In this document: piece by piece, positions 1-5,752 of the stretch
Numbering within the stretch: the first letter of the stretch is position 1
Layout: the number at the start of each line of letters is the position of its first letter
From: Comamonadaceae bacterium
GTDB lineage: Bacteria > Pseudomonadota > Gammaproteobacteria > Burkholderiales > Burkholderiaceae
Assembly (NCBI GenBank): GCA_947505995.1
Contig: CANNNB010000155.1
Coordinates: 1-5,752, forward strand
DNA length: 5,752 bases
Reading direction: 5' to 3'
Translations under genes and position numbers: made by a program
Notes under the pieces: model-generated
Databases searched by the model: none
The model's input: only the letters and a program-made list of their open reading frames with translations
Told to the model about the DNA's origin: nothing

Positions 1-306
1 AGGCGATATCGCAAGATGAATACAGTGGAAATCATTGACAACGCCATCACGTCCACCATCAGCCGAACCATCATTACCCACGGCTCAACGCAAATCATGG
101 TGCTTTCCATGTTGCTGTTTGGTGGTGAGACCTTGCACTACTTTGCCATGGCGCTGACCATCGGCATTTTGTTTGGTATTTATTCTTCCGTGTTTGTGGC
201 TGCGGCCATTGCCATGTGGTTGGGTATTAGGCGTGAGGACTTGATCAAAGCTGCACCCAAAAAAGACGAAGACCCAGACGACCCCAACTCTGGCGCCGTG
301 GTTTAA
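1..306 (+). CDS. secF: SecF, protein-export membrane protein, C-terminal part
   Basis: The reading frame is open from base 1 to a TAA at 304-306, so 101 C-terminal residues are visible and the start lies outside the window. The frame continues upstream of the ATG at 16, which is therefore an internal methionine. SecF works with SecD in the inner membrane, where the pair uses the proton gradient to help SecYEG-translocated proteins leave the channel on the periplasmic side. The visible part carries the conserved stretch DNAITSTISRTIITHGSTQ, followed by two hydrophobic segments (roughly residues 32-50 and 54-74 of the fragment) containing GILFGIYSSVFVAAAIAMW. These correspond to the last two membrane helices of SecF. 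The protein ends in a charged cytoplasmic tail rich in Lys, Asp and Pro (KKDEDPDDPNSG). A secD gene would be expected upstream but is not in view. Identification is confident. Confidence 0.95.
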   Translation, partial: RRYRKMNTVEIIDNAITSTISRTIITHGSTQIMVLSMLLFGGETLHYFAMALTIGILFGIYSSVFVAAAIAMWLGIRREDLIKAAPKKDEDPDDPNSGAVV

Positions 307-321
307 AGACGAGGTTTAAGA

Positions 322-339
322 AAAGGGCTTAACGCCTTT
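322..339 (-). terminator. Possible weak hairpin terminator at the secF/dprA convergent junction
   Basis: AAAGGGC (322-328) and GCCTTT (334-339) can pair as a six base-pair stem with one bulged G, around the loop TTAAC. Read on the minus strand, the stem is followed by a T-rich run (CCCTTTTCTT), as expected for a weak intrinsic terminator of dprA. The dprA stop codon lies at 329-331, in the loop. On the plus strand the T run (345-351) is too far from the stem to look convincing for secF. The imperfection and short length keep this tentative. Confidence 0.3.
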
Positions 340-1549
340 GCTTGAGTTTTTGATAAAGGCCGCCTTGCAATCGGCCTAATGCGCCGTTCAATTCCAATTG
401 AAACAACTCGGCTTGCAACTGCGACGTGCTTAAGCCACTTCGCAGTTGAAGCTCATCGAGTCCCACAGGGTCTAGTCCCAAATAGTCAAGCACCTTCAAA
501 GCTGAAGTGCCGACCTGTGCAGTTGCAAGCAAGGGCTCGAGATTGCCAGATGGGCCCAATGAAGCGGGTGTTTCTGCGCTAGGCCACTGAACATCGGGCA
601 GGTCTTTCAATTCTTCCAAAATATCTTGTGCGCAGTCAACCAACTTGGCACCTTGTTTGATGAGGTCATGGCAACCTTTGGCGACAGTGGTGTGAATGGA
701 GCCCGGTATGGCAAACACCTCTTTGCCCAAATCCAAGGCTTGCCTTGCGGTAATGAGTGAACCAGAACGCGTGGCAGCTTCCACCACCAAGCAACCCTGC
801 GACAAGCCAGCAATAAGGCGATTGCGTTTTGGGAAATTGGATGTGATGGGCGGCGTGTTCAATGGGTATTCACTGATCAACAAACCATTTGCTGCTATCT
901 CTAAGGCCAAGGCGTGATTTTGATATGGATAAACGCGGTCCAAACCAGTGCCCACAACGGCTATCGTGTGCAAGGGATGATGGGCGTTGCCACCTTTTAA
1001 AGCGCCTTGGTGCGCTGCTGTGTCAACCCCCAAGGCCAAGCCAGACACCACCGTGAGGCCGGCTTGTGCCAAGTGGACTGCAAAGTCGTGTGCATTCAAA
1101 CGGCCTTGTGGCGTGGGGTTACGGCTACCAACCACGGCAAGTGCACTTGGTGCTTTGTTGTCGGCTTGGCTAAGCAAATGCAGGTGCTGTGTTTGCCCTA
1201 GTACATAAAGCAAACAGGGCGGGTCGGGTGTCAACATGAGGCTGCTGGGATAGTCGGCATCGGCCAAGGTGAGAAGGCGCTTGCGCACGAACTTGGCCGA
1301 ACTCAGAGGGGTCTGCGTTTGCAGCCACTCCCAGGTGGTCTCTAAAGCTTCATCTAAGCCCAAGGGTACTAGGCGAAGTTGTTGGCTAAGGGTGCCGCTT
1401 ACAATGGTCTGCAGCTCAGAAGCGCTTTGTTCAAAGATGGCCGCTGGCAAACCATACCGCAGCAACAAGGCGCGCGCTGTGATGTTGCCCACACCTGGCG
1501 TCAGGCTCAAACGCAGCCAAGCCTTTAGACTTTCTCGAGACGAAACCAT
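329..1549 (-). CDS. dprA: DNA-processing protein DprA (Smf)
   Basis: DprA is a cytoplasmic protein that binds incoming single-stranded DNA during natural transformation and loads RecA on it; homologues are also kept in many species not known to be transformable. The 406-residue product has the long family architecture. A helix-hairpin-helix/SAM-like N-terminus comes first (LTPGVGNITARALLLRYG, about 16-33). The Rossmann-fold core follows (about 95-315), with GSR at 141-143, SGLALGVDTAAH at 169-180, GTGLDRVYP at 200-208, FPKRNRLIAGLS at 239-250, EAATRSGSLITA at 257-268 and IPG at 281-283. A winged-helix domain (about 340-406) closes the protein. I chose the ATG at 1549 because AGGA sits five bases upstream; a TTG at 1564, five codons earlier, would overlap that ribosome-binding site. 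The gene is divergent from def-fmt, as its homologue smf is in Escherichia coli. Confidence 0.95.
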   Translation of the reverse strand: MVSSRESLKAWLRLSLTPGVGNITARALLLRYGLPAAIFEQSASELQTIVSGTLSQQLRLVPLGLDEALETTWEWLQTQTPLSSAKFVRKRLLTLADADYPSSLMLTPDPPCLLYVLGQTQHLHLLSQADNKAPSALAVVGSRNPTPQGRLNAHDFAVHLAQAGLTVVSGLALGVDTAAHQGALKGGNAHHPLHTIAVVGTGLDRVYPYQNHALALEIAANGLLISEYPLNTPPITSNFPKRNRLIAGLSQGCLVVEAATRSGSLITARQALDLGKEVFAIPGSIHTTVAKGCHDLIKQGAKLVDCAQDILEELKDLPDVQWPSAETPASLGPSGNLEPLLATAQVGTSALKVLDYLGLDPVGLDELQLRSGLSTSQLQAELFQLELNGALGRLQGGLYQKLKQRR

Positions 1550-1554
1550 TTTTT

Positions 1555-1558
1555 TCCT
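1555..1558 (-). promoter_or_regulatory. Ribosome-binding site of dprA
   Basis: AGGA on the minus strand is followed by five A residues and then the ATG at 1549-1547. It decides the start in favour of this ATG over the in-frame TTG at 1564-1562. Confidence 0.65.
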
Positions 1559-1588
1559 AAACAATGCCCGACAGATGAGGGGAGGCTG

Positions 1589-1617
1589 ATTTTGGGTACG
1601 ATTCGTCTCTTCGACAA
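1589..1617 (-). promoter_or_regulatory. Candidate sigma-70 promoter of dprA
   Basis: On the minus strand, TTGTCG (1617-1612, four of six matches to TTGACA) is followed after 17 bases by CAAAAT (1594-1589, four of six matches to TATAAT). This predicts a leader of about 30 bases before the dprA ATG. The match is modest and is supported mainly by position in the divergent intergenic region and by the ideal spacing. Confidence 0.27.
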
Positions 1618-1640
1618 GGCTTCTTCAAATTGGCGAAAAT
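1611..1640 (+). promoter_or_regulatory. Candidate sigma-70 promoter of def-fmt-azlCD
   Basis: TCGACA (1611-1616, five of six matches to TTGACA) is followed after 18 bases by GAAAAT (1635-1640, four of six matches to TATAAT). The predicted start of transcription, near 1647, would leave a leader of only about 18 bases. The -35 element overlaps the candidate dprA -35 on the other strand. A promoter must lie in this 115 bp region, but this exact assignment is tentative. Confidence 0.27.
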
Positions 1641-1664
1641 AGAGATATTGCTGAATTAACGACC

Positions 1665-2171
1665 ATGGCACTTTTAAACATCCTTTGCTACCCAGACCCC
1701 CGCCTGCACAAGGTGGCAACTCACGTGACGGTGTTCGACGAGAAGTTGCGCAAGCTTGTGGCGGACATGCTTGAGACCATGTACGAGGCGCAGGGCGTCG
1801 GCTTGGCTGCAACGCAAGTCGATGTGCACCAGCGCTTGGTGGTGTTGGACACGTCTGAAGAGCGCAACCATGCCACGGTATTGGTCAACCCAGAAATCAC
1901 TTGGTACAGTGATGAACGCGTCAAAGGCGAAGAGGGGTGCTTGTCAGTGCCCGGCATTTACGATGGCGTTGAGCGCGCGGTGGCTGTGAAGGTCAAGGCT
2001 GCCGACGAACATGGTCATGTGCGCGAAATTGAAGCTGAAGGCCTGATGGCTGTCTGCGTACAACACGAGTTGGATCATTTGATGGGCAAGGTTTTTGTTG
2101 AATACTTGTCACCTTTAAAGCGCAATCGCATCAAGACCAAAATGCTTAAAGCCCAAAAAGAAGACGCTTAA
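1665..2171 (+). CDS. def: Peptide deformylase
   Basis: This cytoplasmic metalloenzyme hydrolyses the formyl group from the N-terminal formylmethionine of nascent proteins, a step needed before methionine aminopeptidase can act. The 168-residue product has the normal length and all three family motifs: GVGLAATQ at 44-51, EGCLSVP at 90-96 and QHELDHLMG at 133-141. The metal ligands should be Cys92, His134 and His138, with Glu135 as the catalytic acid/base. The C-terminus is basic ([10 protein letters not shown]), as is usual for the Gram-negative type. The ATG at 1665 gives the typical N-terminus ([14 protein letters not shown]). No good Shine-Dalgarno sequence precedes it, consistent with a very short leader. 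The gene is followed 21 bp later by fmt, the classic partner that adds the group Def removes. Confidence 0.97.
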   Translation: MALLNILCYPDPRLHKVATHVTVFDEKLRKLVADMLETMYEAQGVGLAATQVDVHQRLVVLDTSEERNHATVLVNPEITWYSDERVKGEEGCLSVPGIYDGVERAVAVKVKAADEHGHVREIEAEGLMAVCVQHELDHLMGKVFVEYLSPLKRNRIKTKMLKAQKEDA

Positions 2172-2192
2172 ACCTACATTGAAAGAATTTGT

Positions 2193-3155
2193 ATGCGCGT
2201 GATTTTTGCGGGCACGCCCGAATTTGCCCGCAGCGCATTGGCCGCACTGCATGCGGCAGGACATGACATCGCAGGTGTCTTGACTCAACCCGACAGGCCG
2301 GCGGGTAGAGGCATGAAGCTGCAAGCTTCGGCCGTGAAACAATTTGCGCTGTCAAAGGGACTGACCGTTGAACAGCCGCACAGCTTGAAATTGGATGGCA
2401 AGTATTCGGATGAAGCCCAAGCGGCTCAAGCTTTCATTTCAAATGCCCAAGCTGACGTCATGGTGGTTGCGGCTTATGGCTTGATCTTGCCTCAGTGGGT
2501 CCTGGATGTACCGCGCTATGGCTGCCTGAATATTCATGCCTCGCTGCTGCCCAGATGGCGTGGTGCTGCACCCATTCACCGTGCCATTGAAGCAGGGGAT
2601 GCTGAAACTGGTGTAACCATCATGCAAATGGACGCGGGACTTGATACGGGTGACATGTTGATAGAAGAAAGATGTCCTGTCAGCGCCCAAGACACCACGG
2701 CCAGTTTGCACGACAAGTTGGCTGAGATCGGTGCGCGAATGATTGTCACTGCACTCTCGCAAGCAGGTCACTTCAAACCAGTCAAGCAGCCTCTTGAGGG
2801 TGTGACCTATGCCCACAAAATTGAAAAAGCAGAGGCAGCCATTGATTGGACACAAATGGCGCACCTTCTGGCACAACGTGTGCGCGCGTTTGATCCATTT
2901 CCGGGAATGACATTTCAACTCAATGGCGAGGTGATCAAGGTCTGGCAAGCGCACGCTGAGACACAAGCGCATACGGACTCAAATCAAAACGCACCTGGGA
3001 CGCTGATTGGCTTGGGCGAAGAAGGCCTGCGTGTTGCTTGCGGTGAGGGTGTTTTGTGTTTAACGCAATTGCAAAAGCCAGGTGGCAAAAGGCAAGCCGT
3101 TTCAGACTTTGTACGCAGTTTCAATGGGCAAGTGGGTGATGTTTTTCAAAGCTGA
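2193..3155 (+). CDS. fmt: Methionyl-tRNA formyltransferase
   Basis: Fmt transfers a formyl group from 10-formyltetrahydrofolate to the amino group of Met on initiator tRNA, marking it for translation initiation. The 320-residue product is full length. The N-terminal Rossmann-type domain starts with [12 protein letters not shown] and carries the flexible acceptor-stem loop [13 protein letters not shown] (31-43). The catalytic segment [19 protein letters not shown] (113-131) supplies Asn113 and His115, and GLDTGDM (149-155) supplies Asp151; these correspond to the family's Asn-His-Asp triad. The C-terminal tRNA-binding domain begins near 205 ([15 protein letters not shown]) and includes LQKPGGKR (293-300). 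It lies 21 bp behind def with only a weak GAAAGA ribosome-binding site. Its 3' end probably overlaps the start of azlC. Identification is secure. Confidence 0.97.
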   Translation: MRVIFAGTPEFARSALAALHAAGHDIAGVLTQPDRPAGRGMKLQASAVKQFALSKGLTVEQPHSLKLDGKYSDEAQAAQAFISNAQADVMVVAAYGLILPQWVLDVPRYGCLNIHASLLPRWRGAAPIHRAIEAGDAETGVTIMQMDAGLDTGDMLIEERCPVSAQDTTASLHDKLAEIGARMIVTALSQAGHFKPVKQPLEGVTYAHKIEKAEAAIDWTQMAHLLAQRVRAFDPFPGMTFQLNGEVIKVWQAHAETQAHTDSNQNAPGTLIGLGEEGLRVACGEGVLCLTQLQKPGGKRQAVSDFVRSFNGQVGDVFQS

Positions 3156-3873
3156 AAATTACAGGCATCCTGCCTTCATGGAAGGTGTGCGTGACTTGGC
3201 GCCACAAGTACCTGGTGTTGCTGCGTGGGGCTTGATGACGGGCGTGGCCATGGTGAACTCGGGCTTGAGTGTGTTCGAAGCCCTTGCCATGACGCTGCTT
3301 GTTTATGCGGGCAGCTCTCAGTTGGCAGTCTTGCCGTTGATTGTGGCGGGAGCGCCTGTTTGGGTCATTTTGGCCACGGGCTTTTGTGTGAACTTGCGCT
3401 TCATGGTTTTCAGTTTGCATCTGCGCAAATACCTCATGCATTTGCCACGTCTTGAAAGAATGCTGCATGGCTACCTCACCACCGACATCAGTTATGTGTT
3501 GTTCATACGGCGATTTGCAAATCCAAGCAATGACGCTACAGATCAATTGAAGCAAGCGGCGTCCTTGGCGGGCAACACGGGCATCGTATGGGTGAGTTGG
3601 ATGGTGGCCAGCTTCTTTGGCATTTTCTTGGCCAACATCATCCCAACGTCTTGGGGCTTGGGCTTTGCGGGCACCTTGTGCTTGGTCGGCATTTTGTGTT
3701 CGCTGGCCAGCACACGCATGCGAATTTTTGCGGCGGTTGTGGCTGCTGGAACCGCTATTGCTGCTTATCACTTGCCCTTGAAATTGAACATCGTGATTGC
3801 CATTGGCGTGGCCGTAGTCTTGAGCATGAGCCTGGAGCGTTTTCAAAAAACGCGTGAAGGGCAAGTGGCATGA
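3139..3873 (+). CDS. azlC: AzlC family permease, large subunit of a branched-chain amino acid exporter
   Basis: AzlC proteins are inner-membrane proteins that, with the small subunit AzlD, are thought to export branched-chain amino acids or toxic analogues such as azaleucine. The product has several hydrophobic segments (about 25-40, 46-66, 70-92, 148-168, 174-190, 195-212 and 216-232). It also carries family hallmarks YAGSSQLA (56-63) and [13 protein letters not shown] (84-96). Start choice is uncertain. The ATG at 3139 (244 residues) overlaps the last 17 bases of fmt and keeps [17 protein letters not shown], which from memory resembles the N-termini of Comamonadaceae relatives. An ATG at 3178 (231 residues) would instead begin 22 bases after fmt with a distant CAGG as ribosome-binding site. 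The reading frame is also open further upstream inside fmt, but that part has no AzlC character. Substrate specificity cannot be read from the sequence. Confidence 0.9.
   Translation: MFFKAENYRHPAFMEGVRDLAPQVPGVAAWGLMTGVAMVNSGLSVFEALAMTLLVYAGSSQLAVLPLIVAGAPVWVILATGFCVNLRFMVFSLHLRKYLMHLPRLERMLHGYLTTDISYVLFIRRFANPSNDATDQLKQAASLAGNTGIVWVSWMVASFFGIFLANIIPTSWGLGFAGTLCLVGILCSLASTRMRIFAAVVAAGTAIAAYHLPLKLNIVIAIGVAVVLSMSLERFQKTREGQVA
3856..3861 (+). promoter_or_regulatory. Ribosome-binding site of azlD
   Basis: GAAGGG lies eight bases before the azlD ATG and within the last codons of azlC. Together with the ATGA overlap of the stop and start codons, it supports coupled translation of the two transporter subunits. 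Confidence 0.6.
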
Positions 3874-4214
3874 GCTATTTCGAAGGCACTGATTTTTGGA
3901 CGTTGGCAGTGATTCTTGGTTTGACGGGTGTGACTGTCATCACACGCAGTTTTTTCTTCTTCTCAAGCGAAGAATGGACCTTGCCTGGCTGGGCTCAGCG
4001 CGGTTTGCAATATGCACCCATCGCGGCCATGGCTGCGGTGGTCTTGCCCGAGATTTTGATGCAGCAAGGACAGTTTTTGCACACTTGGATGGATGCCAGG
4101 TGGATGGGCGCTGCAGCGGGTGCTGCTGTTTATTTCTGGCGCCGCAATGTGTTGCTGACCATTGTGGCGGGCATGCTGACCTTCTTGCCATTGCACTTAA
4201 TGTTGGGTTGGTAA
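3870..4214 (+). CDS. azlD: AzlD family protein, small subunit of a branched-chain amino acid exporter
   Basis: AzlD is the small membrane partner of AzlC. The 114-residue product has the usual length and about four hydrophobic segments (roughly 11-31, 48-65, 78-90 and 93-112). Family-like stretches are RSFFFF (26-31), YAPIAAMAAVVLPEIL (48-63) and TIVAGMLTFLPLHLMLGW at the C-terminus. The start codon shares an ATGA with the azlC stop codon, which points to equimolar, coupled synthesis of the two subunits. The protein has no soluble domain, so it probably acts only with AzlC in the inner membrane. What it exports is inferred from the family, not shown here. No terminator with a T tract is visible directly downstream. 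Confidence 0.9.
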   Translation: MSYFEGTDFWTLAVILGLTGVTVITRSFFFFSSEEWTLPGWAQRGLQYAPIAAMAAVVLPEILMQQGQFLHTWMDARWMGAAAGAAVYFWRRNVLLTIVAGMLTFLPLHLMLGW

Positions 4215-4279
4215 CTTCATGCACAGCAGGGCAGAAATGTGACGAAAGCGGTACTGAAGTTTTCGCAAGCTGGCCAGTC

Positions 4280-4285
4280 TAAAAT
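4280..4285 (+). promoter_or_regulatory. Candidate -10 box of the pgk promoter
   Basis: TAAAAT matches the TATAAT consensus at five of six positions and lies 62 bases before the pgk ATG in the 133 bp azlD-pgk spacer. No good -35 hexamer is found at 16-18 bases upstream, so the promoter may be weak or activator-dependent, or pgk may also be reached by read-through from azlD. Confidence 0.35.
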
Positions 4286-4304
4286 TGCCCTTGCTCCTAG
4301 ACAC

Positions 4305-4319
4305 CTAACTTGTTGTTAG
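4305..4319 (+). other. Small hairpin in the pgk leader
   Basis: CTAAC (4305-4309) and GTTAG (4315-4319) form a perfect five base-pair stem around the loop TTGTT. If transcription starts near 4292, the hairpin lies near the 5' end of the pgk messenger, about 28 bases before the start codon. It has no T tract and so is not a terminator; a role in messenger stability is possible, but chance is also possible. Confidence 0.3.
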
Positions 4320-4347
4320 ATCTGCCTCCCCCTTCAAGAGAACTTTC

Positions 4348-5538
4348 ATGAACGTCATTCGTTTTTCAGATTTGTGCCAACAAGGCAAAGTCAAAGGCCA
4401 GCGTGTTTTCATTCGCGCCGATTTGAATGTGCCGCAAAACGATGCCGGCGACATCACAGAAGACACGCGCATTCGCGCCTCGGTGCCCTGCATTCAAATG
4501 GCCCTAGATGCTGGCGCAGCTGTCATGGTAACGAGCCACTTGGGACGTCCCACAGAGGGCGAGTTCAAGCCAGAAGATTCGCTGGCACCAGTTGCCAAAC
4601 GCCTTGCAGAAATACTGGGCCGCGATGTGCCCTTGAAAGCCAATTGGGTCGGGGGTGTTGAAGTGGCCCCGGGCCAAGTGGTCTTGCTTGAAAACTGCCG
4701 TGTGAACAAAGGCGAGAAAAAGAACGACCCAGAACTGGCTCAAAAAATGGCCGCGCTCTGCGATATTTTTGTCAACGATGCCTTTGGTACGGCGCACCGC
4801 GCAGAAGGCACCACCTACGGCATTGCTGAGTACGCCAAAGTAGCATGTGCAGGCCCTTTGTTGGCTGCAGAAATTGACGCTATTACCAAAGCGCTGGCGC
4901 ACCCAGCGCGTCCCTTGGCAGCCATTGTGGCCGGCAGCAAAGTGTCTACCAAACTGACCATTTTGAAGAGCTTGGCCGACAAGGTGGATCAACTGATTGT
5001 GGGCGGCGGCATTGCCAACACCTTTATGTTGGCGGCAGGCTTGAAGATTGGCAAGAGTTTGGCTGAGCCTGACTTGCTAGATGAAGCGCGCGCCGTGATT
5101 GCGATCATGAAAGCACGTGGCGCTGAAGTACCCATTCCGACCGATGTGGTCACCGCCAAAACTTTTTCAGCAGACGCTGTGGCCACCGTCAAGAAGGCCA
5201 CAGAGGTGGCCGACGACGATTTGATTTTAGACATTGGCCCCAAAACAGCAGCTAAGCTGGCGGCGCAACTCAAACAGGCCGGCACCATTGTTTGGAACGG
5301 CCCTGTGGGCGTGTTTGAGTTTGCCGCGTTTGAAAACGGCACGCGCGTCATTGCGCACGCCATTGCCGAATCTAAAGCCTTCAGCATTGCTGGCGGCGGC
5401 GATACCTTGGCGGCCATTGCCAAGTACGGCATTGAAAAACAAGTGGGCTATATCTCTACGGGTGGCGGTGCGTTCTTAGAAATCTTGGAAGGCAAAACAT
5501 TGCCCGCCTTTGAAATCTTGTCGCGCCGCGCAGAATGA
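4348..5538 (+). CDS. pgk: Phosphoglycerate kinase
   Basis: PGK interconverts 1,3-bisphosphoglycerate plus ADP and 3-phosphoglycerate plus ATP in glycolysis, gluconeogenesis and, where present, the Calvin cycle. The 396-residue cytoplasmic enzyme has the standard two-lobe layout. The N-lobe binds phosphoglycerate and carries RADLNVP (23-29), SHLGRP (63-68), [12 protein letters not shown] (114-125) and NDAFGTAHR (143-151). The C-lobe binds the nucleotide and carries GSKVSTKL (196-203), GGGIANTF (219-226), NGPVGVFE (317-324), GGGDT (349-353) and TGGGAFLE (371-378). All key motifs are intact. The ATG at 4348 is preceded by AAGAGA about six bases upstream, a moderate ribosome-binding site, and gives the usual N-terminus. 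The gene stands alone: a 133 bp spacer separates it from azlD and a strong terminator follows immediately, so it is probably monocistronic. Confidence 0.98.
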   Translation: MNVIRFSDLCQQGKVKGQRVFIRADLNVPQNDAGDITEDTRIRASVPCIQMALDAGAAVMVTSHLGRPTEGEFKPEDSLAPVAKRLAEILGRDVPLKANWVGGVEVAPGQVVLLENCRVNKGEKKNDPELAQKMAALCDIFVNDAFGTAHRAEGTTYGIAEYAKVACAGPLLAAEIDAITKALAHPARPLAAIVAGSKVSTKLTILKSLADKVDQLIVGGGIANTFMLAAGLKIGKSLAEPDLLDEARAVIAIMKARGAEVPIPTDVVTAKTFSADAVATVKKATEVADDDLILDIGPKTAAKLAAQLKQAGTIVWNGPVGVFEFAAFENGTRVIAHAIAESKAFSIAGGGDTLAAIAKYGIEKQVGYISTGGGAFLEILEGKTLPAFEILSRRAE

Positions 5539-5566
5539 AAAAACGCTTCGAGAGAAGCGTTTTTTT
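5538..5566. terminator. Strong intrinsic terminator, probably bidirectional
   Basis: The core ACGCTTC (5543-5549) pairs with GAAGCGT (5554-5560) around a GAGA tetraloop of the stable GNRA type. Flanking A (5538-5542) and T (5561-5565) runs extend the stem to 12 base pairs. The T run after the stem serves pgk; the A run before it becomes a T run on the minus strand and could end transcription of the convergent gene at 5603-5752. The stem starts on the last base of the pgk stop codon. Confidence 0.92.
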
Positions 5567-5602
5567 GCATCTGAATCGACCTTCAGGCCGCGTTGAAAAG
5601 GC

Positions 5603-5752
5603 TTAAGGCTTGGCAGGCAAATTGCCGCGCACAGGGCTGGTCATGTGGCCCTGAAAATCGGTCCAGCATTCGCGTGTGAAGTCATAGAGTTTGCAAGCCT
5701 TGGCTGTTTGGAAATACCAGCCCCAAGAGAAAGGTTGAACGATGATGCGGCC
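5603..5752 (-). CDS. Unidentified protein, C-terminal part
   Basis: A minus-strand frame is open from the window edge to a TAA at 5605-5603, giving 49 C-terminal residues with the start outside the window. I do not recognise the family. The fragment is rich in aromatic residues (three Trp, and several Tyr and Phe) and contains two Cys, in SWGWYFQTAKACKLYDFTRECW; it ends in a Pro/Gly-rich tail (MTSPVRGNLPAKP). The composition suggests a folded, non-membrane domain end, but no function can be assigned. Support for a real gene comes from third codon positions that are mostly G or C, no stop in frame to the edge, and the bidirectional terminator 37 bp beyond its stop, placed as expected for convergent genes. 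Confidence 0.6.
   Translation of the reverse strand, partial: GRIIVQPFSWGWYFQTAKACKLYDFTRECWTDFQGHMTSPVRGNLPAKP

Noticed and set aside
1550..1564. TTG at 1564 as an earlier dprA start
   Set aside because: It adds only five residues and lies upstream of the AGGA ribosome-binding site that fits the ATG at 1549.
1525..1812. Minus-strand open frame of 95 codons spanning the dprA-def spacer
   Set aside because: It overlaps both def and the start of dprA, and its Arg/Pro/Ser-rich composition is typical of antisense translation.
2439..2972. Minus-strand open frame of 177 codons opposite fmt
   Set aside because: It is a shadow of fmt, whose motifs are intact; its product shows no recognisable family features.
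3121..3864. Long minus-strand open frame of 247 codons opposite azlC
   Set aside because: It is antisense to a convincing membrane protein gene. Its product is rich in His, Gln and Arg, with no domain and no plausible ribosome-binding site.
3957..3974. Hairpin TTCTTC / GAAGAA in the early part of azlD
   Set aside because: It arises from Phe codons followed by a Ser-Glu-Glu stretch in a well-supported coding region, so coding explains it.
4213..4261. Inverted repeat AACTTCA / TGAAGTT around a 35-base loop downstream of azlD
   Set aside because: Seven pairs with a long loop and no T tract do not make a terminator; a match of this size is expected by chance.
4201..4282. Extension of an alternative plus-strand frame past azlD (frame 3896-4282)
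   Set aside because: It is out of frame with azlD, Cys/Gly/His-rich and mostly overlapped by azlD; there is no ribosome-binding site or family resemblance.
4504..4992. Minus-strand open frame of 162 codons opposite pgk
   Set aside because: It is a shadow of the strongly conserved pgk frame.

Overview
The window looks like ordinary chromosomal DNA from a betaproteobacterium of the order Burkholderiales, most likely the Comamonadaceae. This is inferred from protein wording (for example the PGK motif GSKVSTKL), the moderate GC content, frequent TTG leucine codons, and the pairing of dprA back-to-back with def-fmt. No similarity search was possible, so the genus is left open.

Layout: The left edge (1-306) holds the last 101 residues of SecF, a membrane subunit of the SecDF protein-export accessory complex. 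Convergent to it, after a 22 bp gap, is dprA on the minus strand (329-1549), which encodes the single-strand DNA-binding RecA loader of natural transformation. A 115 bp divergent intergenic region (1550-1664) separates dprA from a tight plus-strand cluster of def, fmt, azlC and azlD (1665-4214). Def and Fmt form the N-formylmethionine cycle: Fmt formylates initiator Met-tRNA and Def removes the formyl group from new proteins. AzlC and AzlD are the two membrane subunits of a probable branched-chain amino acid exporter. The fmt/azlC junction probably overlaps, and azlC/azlD overlap through an ATGA, so the four genes look like one transcription unit.

After a 133 bp spacer with a likely promoter and a small leader hairpin comes pgk (4348-5538), the glycolytic and Calvin-cycle enzyme phosphoglycerate kinase. 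Its stop codon runs directly into a strong intrinsic terminator (5538-5566). The terminator is A-rich on one side and T-rich on the other, so it probably also serves the convergent partial gene at the right edge (5603-5752, minus strand). I could not identify that gene.

There is no gene-free stretch longer than 300 bp. I see no tRNA, rRNA, CRISPR array, insertion sequence or phage feature. I found no evidence of a previously undescribed system. The most useful leads are the placement of azlCD behind the formylation genes and the unidentified right-edge protein.
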